From positions 1 to 7,615 of the forward strand of contig NZ_CAMXYE010000069.1 in the NCBI RefSeq assembly GCF_947253055.1: DNA of 7,615 nt, written 5' to 3'. The stretch's first letter is position 1. Each line of letters opens with the position of its first letter. Below, piece by piece: positions 1 through 6,090 of the stretch. A program made the translations under genes and the position numbers. This DNA is from an uncultured Arcanobacterium sp. (GTDB taxonomy: Bacteria > Actinomycetota > Actinomycetes > Actinomycetales > Actinomycetaceae). The notes below the pieces were generated by a model. The model searched no databases, was not told the origin of the DNA, and worked only from the letters and a program-made list of their open reading frames with translations.

Positions 1-45
1 TTAGAATAACGGTCTCGTGGGCTCGGAGATGTGTATAAGAGACAG
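1..45 (+). other. Sequencing adapter contamination (Nextera Read 2)
   Basis: Bases 12-45 match, base for base, the 34-nt Illumina Nextera transposase Read 2 adapter as I know it: the GTCTCGTGGGCTCGG tail (12-26) followed by the 19-bp Tn5 mosaic end (27-45). Bases 1-11 would then be the part of the library molecule outside it. Ten bases (2-11) directly before the adapter would fit a 10-nt i7 index, which is inference. None of 1-45 should be treated as organism DNA. Genomic sequence starts at 46, exactly where the mosaic end stops. Confidence 0.97.
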
Positions 46-84
46 CGGAAGAGGTCACTGGTTCGATTCCAGTATCGCCCACCA
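46..84 (+). tRNA. tRNA-Val, 3' part only (5' half lost at contig end)
   Basis: This is the 3' half of a tRNA gene. Base 46 would be the last anticodon-loop base and 47-51 (GGAAG) the 3' strand of the anticodon stem. Bases 52-56 are the variable loop. The T arm is ACTGG (57-61), loop TTCGATT (62-68) and CCAGT (69-73), a perfect 5-bp stem. The acceptor strand ATCGCCC (74-80) is followed by discriminator A81 and an encoded CCA (82-84). The D arm, anticodon and 5' acceptor strand are missing because the library molecule was cut here by Tn5. The valine identity comes from resemblance to actinobacterial tRNA-Val, whose acceptor begins GGGCGAT and whose anticodon stem pairs CTTCC with GGAAG. The anticodon itself cannot be read. 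Confidence 0.82.
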
Positions 85-121
85 TTGATTGTTATTTGCT
101 CAATTTTTAAGTAATTTTTTT
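84..121 (+). terminator. Possible weak terminator after the tRNA
   Basis: A 5-bp inverted repeat, ATTGA (84-88) and TCAAT (100-104), is followed by T runs at 104-108 and 115-121. The stem is short and AT-rich and begins on the last tRNA base, so it is only a candidate for the transcript end. Confidence 0.25.
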
Positions 122-270
122 ACGTGATTTTTAGGTAATTTATTTGTGCGATTCTTGCCTAATTTTATTTCCTCAATTCTTGCGTGCCTATTTTTCTCTG
201 ATTTTCTGAATTATTTAGGGATTTACTCGGTTTAGCGGGCTCAGCGCCAAAAATTTTTACCTAGTTTCTA

Positions 271-302
271 TTTACCGCACAAAATTATTTATTGTCGGTA
301 AA
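271..302. repeat. 7-bp inverted repeat in thrS upstream region
   Basis: TTTACCG (271-277) is the exact reverse complement of CGGTAAA (296-302), with an 18-nt AT-rich spacer. It could be an operator or a small RNA stem, or it could be chance in AT-rich DNA. No regulator can be named. Confidence 0.35.
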
Positions 303-392
303 ATTCCGCGGAAGTATTTCGTGCTTTTCATGAGTAATCTCCAAGTTTTTTCCAAGTTTCCCCCAAATTTTTCTTCGTTAATTTTAGGGATA

Positions 393-418
393 GCACTAAA
401 AAGTGCGTAGACTATAAA
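393..418 (+). promoter_or_regulatory. Candidate thrS promoter -10 region with short palindrome
   Basis: Two overlapping -10-like hexamers sit here: TAGACT (408-413) and TATAAA (413-418). Transcription would begin near 420-426 and give a leader of about 50 nt with the AGGAGG at 461-466 inside it. A 5-bp palindrome, GCACT (393-397) and AGTGC (402-406) around AAAA, lies just upstream, where a repressor could block polymerase. I see no good -35 box at 16-18 bp, so the promoter is plausible but unproven. Confidence 0.4.
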
Positions 419-460
419 TGATTCAATCCACAGGTGCCCCGGTAGCGCATCTGGATATAC

Positions 461-466
461 AGGAGG
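461..466 (+). promoter_or_regulatory. Ribosome-binding site that sets the thrS start
   Basis: A full consensus AGGAGG lies 5 nt before the in-frame GTG at 472. The alternative in-frame ATG at 418 has no Shine-Dalgarno match before it and overlaps the likely -10 element. This site is the main reason for choosing 472. Confidence 0.85.
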
Positions 467-471
467 AAATA

Positions 472-2484
472 GTGAATCTCATAGTAGATGGCGTAGAAGT
501 AGAAATTACCGCTCCGATAAGCGGAATTGAATATTTTGCTTCGAATCGCAAAATCGTTGCTCTAAAAGTAGCGGGAGAATTGAAGGATTTAGCCACCGAT
601 TTGGCTACGATTCCCGCAGGTACGCAAGTAGAAACAGTTTTAATTGACAGCCCCGAAGGTCTGAATATTCTGCGCCATTCTGCTACGCACGTGCTGGCAC
701 AAGCTGTGCAAAATAAATTCCCAGCGGTGAATCTCGGAATTGGTCCTTTTATTACCGATGGCTTCTACTATGATTTTGGAAATATCGATGCAGTCACTCC
801 CGAGCTGCTAAAAGAGCTCGAAAAAGACATGAAACGCATCATAAAATCTGGGCAACGTTTCGTGCGGCGCGTGGTGAGTGAAGCAGAAGCGCGCCAGGAG
901 CTTAAGGATCAGCCTTATAAATTAGAATTAGTTGATTTAAAAGGCGGAAGCGATGCTGATAATGACCAAGCCGCCGAAGGAGCTTCGGTGGAAGTGGGCG
1001 GCAGTGAGCTCACTATGTACGATAATGTAGATCGCAATGGCCACTGTGTATGGAGTGATTTATGCCGAGGCCCGCACTTGCCTAATACCAAACTGATTGG
1101 CAACGGTTTTGCACTCACCCGTTCTTCTGCTGCTTATTGGCGAGGAGACCAAAAGAATGATTCTCTGCAACGTATCTACGGCACTGCGTGGGCAAGTAAA
1201 GAAGATTTGCTCGCTTACACGGAGCGGATTGCCGAGGCAGAGCGGCGGGACCATCGCAAACTAGGTGCGCAGCTCGATCTATTTTCTTTCCCAGATGAGA
1301 TAGGTTCCGGATTAGCAGTATTCCATCCAAAAGGTGGAATCGTGCGGATGGAAATGGAGAACTATTCCCGGCGGAAGCACCTAGAAGGTGGATATTCTTT
1401 CGTGAACACTCCGCATATTACGAAAGCAAATCTTTTCCAGGTTTCGGGTCATTTAGATTTTTATGCTGAGGGTATGTATCCGCCTATGCACATGGACGAA
1501 GAGCGAGATGCGGAAGGCAATATTACTAAGCAAGGGGCAGATTATTATTTGAAGCCCATGAATTGCCCGATGCACAATCTCATATATCGCTCCCGCGGAA
1601 GATCTTATAGAGATTTACCTTTGCGGCTTTTCGAATTTGGCACCGTATATCGCAATGAAAAATCGGGAGTGATTCATGGTTTGACGCGCGCCCGCGGTTT
1701 CACGCAAGACGACGCCCATATTTACTGCACGCGGGAACAGATGAAAGAGGAGCTTTCCGGTTTGCTCAACTTCGTACTGGAGCTTCTCAAAGATTACGGC
1801 TTGGATGATTTCTATCTGGAGTTATCTACGAAGAATCCGCATAAGTATGTAGGAAACGACGAAGTGTGGGAAGAAGCTACTCGTACTTTGGCAGAAGTGG
1901 CGGAAGCTTCTGGCTTAGATCTTGTGCCAGATCCAGAAGGAGCCGCTTTCTATGGGCCGAAAATTTCTGTGCAAGCGCGGGATGCTCTCGGGCGTACCTG
2001 GCAGATGTCCACAATTCAGTTAGATTTCAATTTGCCAGAAAGATTCGAGCTGGAATATACGGCAGCAGATGGAAGCCGCCAACGCCCGGTGATGATTCAC
2101 CGCGCTCTCTTTGGTTCTATTGAGCGTTTCTTCGGAGTGCTTACGGAGCACTACGCGGGAGCCTTCCCAGCTTGGCTAGCGCCGGTGCAGGTGCGCTGTA
2201 TACCGGTCGCCGATGCTTTTATTCCGTATCTAGAAGAAGTGGCGGGGCAGCTGCGGGAAAAGGGAGTGCGGGTGGAAATAGATACCTCTGCCGATCGCTT
2301 CCCGAAGAAGATTCGTAATGCGGCAAAAGAAAAGATTCCTTTTACGCTAATTGCGGGTGGGGAAGATGTAGCTGAACAAGCGATATCTTTCCGGATGCGC
2401 GACGGATCGCAGCACAACGGTATTCCACTTGCCCAAGCGATAGAGCATATTCTGAGCGACATAAAAGAGCACCGCAATCAGTAG
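472..2484 (+). CDS. thrS: Threonine--tRNA ligase (ThrRS)
   Basis: This cytoplasmic enzyme charges tRNA-Thr with threonine and uses ATP. Read from GTG 472 it is 670 residues, close to the roughly 690 of mycobacterial ThrRS. Residues 1-60 form a short TGS-like N-terminal domain. The editing domain follows, with HSATH (H69, H73) and SDLCRGPH (C198, H202), the metal-site residues used to remove mischarged serine. The class II core has the zinc ligands C365 (in PMNCP), H416 (in DDAHIYC) and H543 (in MIHRALFGS). Motif 2 is visible near YRNEKSG and motif 3 in GSIER. The anticodon-binding domain spans about 570-662. No key residue is missing. An in-frame ATG at 418 would add 18 residues but lacks a ribosome-binding site. 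The editing domain carries an acidic low-complexity stretch (about 157-175). The gene ends 120 bp before pgsA. Confidence 0.97.
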   Translation: MNLIVDGVEVEITAPISGIEYFASNRKIVALKVAGELKDLATDLATIPAGTQVETVLIDSPEGLNILRHSATHVLAQAVQNKFPAVNLGIGPFITDGFYYDFGNIDAVTPELLKELEKDMKRIIKSGQRFVRRVVSEAEARQELKDQPYKLELVDLKGGSDADNDQAAEGASVEVGGSELTMYDNVDRNGHCVWSDLCRGPHLPNTKLIGNGFALTRSSAAYWRGDQKNDSLQRIYGTAWASKEDLLAYTERIAEAERRDHRKLGAQLDLFSFPDEIGSGLAVFHPKGGIVRMEMENYSRRKHLEGGYSFVNTPHITKANLFQVSGHLDFYAEGMYPPMHMDEERDAEGNITKQGADYYLKPMNCPMHNLIYRSRGRSYRDLPLRLFEFGTVYRNEKSGVIHGLTRARGFTQDDAHIYCTREQMKEELSGLLNFVLELLKDYGLDDFYLELSTKNPHKYVGNDEVWEEATRTLAEVAEASGLDLVPDPEGAAFYGPKISVQARDALGRTWQMSTIQLDFNLPERFELEYTAADGSRQRPVMIHRALFGSIERFFGVLTEHYAGAFPAWLAPVQVRCIPVADAFIPYLEEVAGQLREKGVRVEIDTSADRFPKKIRNAAKEKIPFTLIAGGEDVAEQAISFRMRDGSQHNGIPLAQAIEHILSDIKEHRNQ

Positions 2485-2501
2485 AGACTTAACTGCCACC
2501 T

Positions 2502-2567
2502 TTGGCTTTCGAAAAAATTTCGAAAAGCTCTGGATAAGAATTTTTGAAATAGTTTTCCGAGAGCCAA
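2502..2567. repeat. Long imperfect hairpin between thrS and pgsA
   Basis: The outer arm 2502-2516 pairs with 2553-2567 (14 of 15 positions including one G-U, with one A-C mismatch at 2512/2557). After a small internal loop, 2518-2526 pairs with 2541-2549 (9 of 9, one G-U), leaving a 14-nt loop. The stem therefore has about 23 pairs. No T run follows on either strand, so it is not a standard intrinsic terminator. It lies 27 nt upstream of the pgsA ribosome-binding site. It could be an RNase processing site, a partial stop, or a remnant repeat. An alternative local fold pairs the two TTTCGAAA copies (2507-2514 and 2518-2525). Confidence 0.75.
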
Positions 2568-2594
2568 CGAGGGCAGATAGACAGGCGAGAAAGT

Positions 2595-2600
2595 AGGAGG
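2595..2600 (+). promoter_or_regulatory. Ribosome-binding site for the TTG start of pgsA
   Basis: A perfect AGGAGG, extended to AGGAGGAG (2595-2602), lies 4 nt before the rare start codon TTG at 2605. No ATG or GTG is close by in frame, and the protein from TTG begins with the expected MLSR-type N-terminus, so this site decides the start. Confidence 0.85.
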
Positions 2601-2604
2601 AGTT

Positions 2605-3285
2605 TTGCTTAGCAGATCGGGGCGCCCCTTGGCGCAAAAGATATTCGGACCAATCGCCCGCGTCTTCGTGCGACTAGGTATTTCTGCTAACACCGTCACC
2701 GTGGTGGGTACTCTGCTCAGTATTCTCACTGTCTTGGTGTGTTTTCCCTTGAATCACCTAGTACTAGGGGTAGTAATCGGCGGAATACTGGTAATTTTCG
2801 ACAACTTAGATGGGCAAATTGCGCGTATGACCGGCACCCAGAGTGCCTGGGGAGCTTTTCTCGATTCTTCGATGGATAGATTCAGCGATTCCGCAATTTT
2901 CGTAGCTCTAATTCTATGGGGGTACTTTCAAGCTACATCTGCGGCTCGCCCCTGGATGATGTTGGGCGCCCTCCTGGCGTTAATTTTCAGCATCATAGTT
3001 TCTTATGTGCGGGCGCGGGCAGAAGGAATCGGCTACGGAGCAAGCATCGGAATCGCAGAAAGAGCTGATCGTTTGGTGCTGGCCGGCGTCTGCATTATTT
3101 TAGTCGGTTTTGGTCTCTCCGACTGGATACTTGTGGCGGGAATGTGGATACTAGCTGCACTTTCCTTTATTACTATCCTACAGCGCATGTGGGTGGTATA
3201 TAAGCAAACGCAGCAAGATGCACCTTCTAGAGCGGCAAAATCTGCCGGAGCGGAAGTGACAGCGCCGAAAGAGGAAGAAAAGTGA
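2605..3285 (+). CDS. pgsA: Phosphatidylinositol-phosphate synthase (CDP-alcohol phosphatidyltransferase)
   Basis: This 226-residue membrane enzyme is expected to join CDP-diacylglycerol to inositol 1-phosphate, giving the phosphatidylinositol phosphate that anchors PIMs. The CDP-alcohol phosphotransferase signature is complete: D66, D69-G70, A73-R74, G83, D87 and D91. These aspartates bind the metal ions and carry out catalysis. Several hydrophobic membrane segments are visible (about 31-48, 51-66, 94-110, 117-135, 157-172, 174-192). The later RAEGIGYGASIGIAERADR stretch (137-155) is typical of actinobacterial PI-phosphate synthases and separates it from PgsA proteins that make phosphatidylglycerol phosphate. 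The charged C-terminal tail (201-226) is cytoplasmic and low in complexity. It starts at TTG and its stop overlaps the patA GTG by 4 bp. The same family symbol is also used for the PG-phosphate enzyme, so the inositol substrate rests on motif plus neighbours. Confidence 0.92.
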   Translation: MLSRSGRPLAQKIFGPIARVFVRLGISANTVTVVGTLLSILTVLVCFPLNHLVLGVVIGGILVIFDNLDGQIARMTGTQSAWGAFLDSSMDRFSDSAIFVALILWGYFQATSAARPWMMLGALLALIFSIIVSYVRARAEGIGYGASIGIAERADRLVLAGVCIILVGFGLSDWILVAGMWILAALSFITILQRMWVVYKQTQQDAPSRAAKSAGAEVTAPKEEEK

Positions 3286-4361
3286 ATATAATGCGCGTAT
3301 TTCGCGCTGCTGATTTCCTAGTGCGGCGTTTTCCGGAACCGTTTTCGCGGAGTATTTTCGAAGGTATTGGGGTTATCGCTGGGTTTTCTGATCTCAAAGG
3401 AGTAGCCCAACTGCGCAAAAATTATCAGCGTTTAGTTCCTTTACCTACGAAATTTGCTCAACGGCGGCGCTCGAGCCGAGCTATGCGTTCCTATATGCGT
3501 TATTATCATGAAGCTCTGCTTTTGCCTTATTTAGAGCCGGAGCAAATTCTGGCGCGGGTAAGCGTAGAAAATCTCGCGCCGCTCCGGGAAGTATTAGAAG
3601 AAAATTCTTGCAGCGGGGCACTTTTCCATCTAGGAAATTGGGATTTAGCCGGGGCTTGGGCAAATATCGTTCTGGCACCTGTACATACGATTGCCGAAAA
3701 ATTACAGCCGCCGGAACTAGCAGAAAGCTTTCTGAATTTTCGCCAATCCTTAGGTATGACTATCTATCCAGCCATAAAAGGTGGCAATGCGACTGGCAAA
3801 TTAACGGCGGATATGCGGGCACAACGTTGTTTTACGCCCTTGCTGTGCGATAGAGATTTGAGTGCACGCGGCGTAGAGGTGCAATTAGGGGAATACCCAA
3901 TTCGAGTCGCGCCCGGTGCAGCAATTTTAGCAATTCGCACCAATACGCCGATGTTTCCGATATTTATTTTCAGTGAAAACTTTGCTGCTGATAAAAAACG
4001 CCGTAAACAAGCCGGAAGTAAATGGGGAATTCATATTCAGGTGGGAGAACCCATCTATCCGCCTCAGCATATTCCGGAAGGAAAAATTCCGGAAAGTTTG
4101 CTGGTGAAAATGAATCAGGCGTGGATGATACAAGCTATGCCGGCTCTAACCGCCCACCTAGAAGATTGGCATATGCTACAAAAACTCTTTGTAGCGGATT
4201 TAGATATGGAGCGGTTGCGCCGCGCAAAAGAACGCGCACAACTGGAAGCTAAAGTGCTGGCGGAAGAAGGCGAGCAAGCATCGCTAAAAGGCAGCGAGCA
4301 AGCGCCAGCAGCGCCCGCCGATCTCGCCGCGGCGGCGGATAGAGAACAGGAAATCCAATGA
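3282..4361 (+). CDS. patA: Phosphatidylinositol mannoside acyltransferase (PatA-like, LpxL/HtrB family)
   Basis: This enzyme is expected to transfer a palmitoyl-type chain from acyl-CoA to the mannose added by PimA, at the cytoplasmic face of the membrane. The LpxL/HtrB-type H-x4-D motif is present as HLGNWD (H116, D121) and continues as LAGAW, as in PatA proteins. A second conserved block, CDRDLSARGVEVQLGEYP (189-206), supplies further acceptor- and acyl-site residues including acidic E199. The protein has 359 residues, about 40 more than I recall for the mycobacterial enzyme. The excess is a charged, Ala/Glu-rich tail (about 312-359) likely to be helical or disordered. The GTG start at 3282 overlaps the pgsA stop (GTGA) and has GAGGA 6 nt upstream. 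ATG 3291, three codons later, is the weaker choice. It overlaps pimA by 4 bp. Confidence 0.92.
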   Translation: MNIMRVFRAADFLVRRFPEPFSRSIFEGIGVIAGFSDLKGVAQLRKNYQRLVPLPTKFAQRRRSSRAMRSYMRYYHEALLLPYLEPEQILARVSVENLAPLREVLEENSCSGALFHLGNWDLAGAWANIVLAPVHTIAEKLQPPELAESFLNFRQSLGMTIYPAIKGGNATGKLTADMRAQRCFTPLLCDRDLSARGVEVQLGEYPIRVAPGAAILAIRTNTPMFPIFIFSENFAADKKRRKQAGSKWGIHIQVGEPIYPPQHIPEGKIPESLLVKMNQAWMIQAMPALTAHLEDWHMLQKLFVADLDMERLRRAKERAQLEAKVLAEEGEQASLKGSEQAPAAPADLAAAADREQEIQ

Positions 4362-5482
4362 GAATCGGTATTGCCTGTGGGTACTCGTGGGATGTAGCGG
4401 GTGGCGTGCAAATCCATATTCGCGATTTGGCGCAAGAGCTAATTGCGCAAGGCCACGAAGTACAGGTAATTGCGCCGGCAGAAAATCCGGAAAATTTAGA
4501 GCCATTTCTCACCTCCGTAGGAGGAGCTATTCCTATTCGCTATAACGGATCGGTGGCGAGATTAGCCTTTGGCCCCAAAGTGAATCTCGCAGTTCGGAAT
4601 TGGCTGCGGGAGGGAAATTTTGATGTACTCCATGTGCACGAGCCTTTTACACCCTCAGTTTCTATGCTGGCACTTATGAATGCGAAATGCCCGGTCGTTT
4701 CTACCTTTCACACCGCTATGGATAAATCGCGGATATTTTCACTTTCGGCGCCGCTTCTAGTGCCTATTTTGGATAAAATAACGGCGCGCATAGCGGTATC
4801 TCAAGAAGCGCGCCGCACTGCGGTGCAGTATTTAGGCGGCGATGCGTGGATAATTCCCAACGGTGTAAAAGTAGAGAATCTGCAAATCACCGCGCCCGAT
4901 CCGCGTTTTGCAGGCGATCCCGACCAGCCGGTGCTGGCTTTTCTGGGGCGCTTAGATGAACCCCGAAAAGGTCTACCAGTGGTAGCAGCAGCTTTTCCGG
5001 AAATTTTATCTCGCTATCCCGGGGCCCGGCTCCTCGTAGCTGGGAGAGGAAATATAGAGCAAGGCAAGCAACTTTTTGGCTCTTATGCCAGCTCCGTGAA
5101 ATTTTTAGGAGGTATAAGCGATGCCGATAAAGCAGCTTTATTGGGAAGTGCAGATATCTATTTAGCTCCTAATACCGGCGGCGAATCATTTGGAATCATT
5201 CTCGTAGAAGCTATGAGCGCGGGAGCTTGTATCGTAGCTTCCGATATTCCAGCTTTTCGCGCCGTCTTAGAAGACGGCAAATACGGCTTCCATTTCCGTA
5301 ATGAAGATGCCGCTGATTTAGCCGCCGTAGTAAATAAGGCTTTGGCTAATCCACAGCAGCGCCAAGAAATTAGTGCCCGGGCTGCCCAGGGGGCTTGGAA
5401 ATACGATTGGGGAAGCGTGGCGAAGCGGATTTTTCACGTCTACGAAACAGCGATAAAAATTTATCAGACGGAGGTGGATTAA
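4358..5482 (+). CDS. pimA: Phosphatidyl-myo-inositol alpha-mannosyltransferase PimA (GT4, GT-B fold)
   Basis: PimA transfers mannose from GDP-mannose to phosphatidylinositol, the first committed step of PIM synthesis, on the inner face of the cytoplasmic membrane. The 374-residue protein aligns along its whole length with mycobacterial PimA as I know it. The N-terminal domain has GGVQ (15-18), YNGSVARLAFGP (62-73), HVHEP (92-96) and FHT with H118, the proposed catalytic histidine. The C-terminal nucleotide-sugar domain has FLGRLDEPRKG (195-205; R198 and K204 contact the phosphates) and the E-x7-E motif at E276/E284 in ESFGIILVE. Nothing essential is missing. ATG 4358 overlaps the patA stop (ATGA), with AGGA at 4348-4351. 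The LemA-like gene starts 2 bp after its stop. Other GT4 enzymes are less likely given the PIM neighbours. Confidence 0.96.
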   Translation: MRIGIACGYSWDVAGGVQIHIRDLAQELIAQGHEVQVIAPAENPENLEPFLTSVGGAIPIRYNGSVARLAFGPKVNLAVRNWLREGNFDVLHVHEPFTPSVSMLALMNAKCPVVSTFHTAMDKSRIFSLSAPLLVPILDKITARIAVSQEARRTAVQYLGGDAWIIPNGVKVENLQITAPDPRFAGDPDQPVLAFLGRLDEPRKGLPVVAAAFPEILSRYPGARLLVAGRGNIEQGKQLFGSYASSVKFLGGISDADKAALLGSADIYLAPNTGGESFGIILVEAMSAGACIVASDIPAFRAVLEDGKYGFHFRNEDAADLAAVVNKALANPQQRQEISARAAQGAWKYDWGSVAKRIFHVYETAIKIYQTEVD

Positions 5483-5484
5483 CT

Positions 5485-6090
5485 ATGTGGTGGTTAATCC
5501 TCTGTGCACTGGGAGTGGTTGCCTTTCTGATCTGGGCTTTTTGTGTGGCGCGAAAATTGAATGCGTTACATACCAAAGTGTTGAAATCGCGCAAAGCTTT
5601 AGAATTGGCTTTAATCGTGCGGGCGCAAAAGGCGGAGGAAATGGCGAGTAGTGGTGCACTGGATATCGCCAGCGCAGTTTTACTCCAGGCAGCAGCGCAC
5701 GATGCTTTAATCTACGCTCAGTTACCTATAGTTAATGACGGCTTAGATGCTTTTATTAATATAGATTTGCCGCCCGCTAGCGAATTGGCGGAGAAAGATC
5801 GCAACGATATTATTGAAAATCCGGCCGGTGCGCGGCTAGCAGTTGAATCGGAACTTTCCCGCACCCTGCGGCTAACTATTGACGGCTTAGCGAGCACTGA
5901 TTTTACTCCGGCGCAGGAGCAAATCTATAAATCCTTGCAACGTAGCCGCGAGAATATCCGTTTAACCCGCGCCTTCCACAATTTACATGTGTCGCAGGCG
6001 CGGCGAGTACATAGAAAAAGATTGACGCGTATTTTTCACTTAGCGGGAAATGCGCCCTCGCCCCATACGGTGGATATAGATGATAGATAG
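5485..6090 (+). CDS. LemA-like membrane-anchored helical protein, function unknown
   Basis: This 201-residue protein has one hydrophobic membrane segment at its N-terminus (about 2-21) followed by a basic stop (ARKLN), then a mainly alpha-helical soluble part. It resembles the LemA-like proteins found next to pimA in actinobacteria: a helix around LNALHTKVLKSRKALE (25-40), a middle helical region, an Arg-rich segment ENIRLTRAFHNLHVSQARR (156-174), and a closing RLTRIFHLAG (179-188) near the C-terminus. No catalytic motif is visible. The assignment is by pattern and neighbourhood. ATG 5485 is preferred: GGAGGT (5470-5475) lies 9 nt upstream and the membrane segment then begins at residue 2. 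An upstream in-frame ATG at 5395 would overlap pimA by 88 bp and bury the membrane segment behind a charged extension. Its end overlaps the next gene by 11 bp. Confidence 0.8.
   Translation: MWWLILCALGVVAFLIWAFCVARKLNALHTKVLKSRKALELALIVRAQKAEEMASSGALDIASAVLLQAAAHDALIYAQLPIVNDGLDAFINIDLPPASELAEKDRNDIIENPAGARLAVESELSRTLRLTIDGLASTDFTPAQEQIYKSLQRSRENIRLTRAFHNLHVSQARRVHRKRLTRIFHLAGNAPSPHTVDIDDR

Larger units (their letters stand above)
85..471. other. AT-rich gene-free region upstream of thrS
   Basis: I find no protein-coding gene in this stretch on either strand. It is much richer in A and T than the genes. It holds T-rich imperfect repeats (about 120-210), an inverted repeat TTTACCG/CGGTAAA (271-277 and 296-302), three CCAA-starting units spaced exactly 11 bp apart (341-373), a short palindrome (393-406) and a candidate -10 element before thrS. 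I looked for a T-box leader, which controls thrS in many Firmicutes, and did not see its conserved T-box sequence. Confidence 0.7.

Noticed and set aside
392..406. CIRCE/HrcA heat-shock operator
   Set aside because: The half-site AGCACT resembles CIRCE, but the spacer is 4 nt instead of 9 and the outer bases do not match.
85..471. T-box riboswitch upstream of thrS
   Set aside because: thrS is T-box controlled in many Firmicutes, but the conserved T-box sequence and the antiterminator/terminator pair with a T run are not visible. TCCGCGG at 305-311 is only a short partial likeness.
2136..2152. AGTGCT/AGCACT inverted repeat in thrS
   Set aside because: It falls in the strongly conserved class II motif 3 region (LTEHYAG), so protein constraint explains it adequately.
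2502..2567. Intrinsic terminator of thrS
   Set aside because: The hairpin is strong but has no T run after it on either strand, so the standard mechanism is not supported. It is listed as a repeat/hairpin.
2347..2729. Minus-strand frames across the thrS end and pgsA start
   Set aside because: They overlap well-supported genes, show no family motif, and span the hairpin. They are shadow frames.
5395..5484. Longer start (ATG 5395) for the LemA-like gene
   Set aside because: It lies inside pimA, has no ribosome-binding site, and would put a charged 30-residue piece before the membrane segment. ATG 5485 has GGAGGT upstream.
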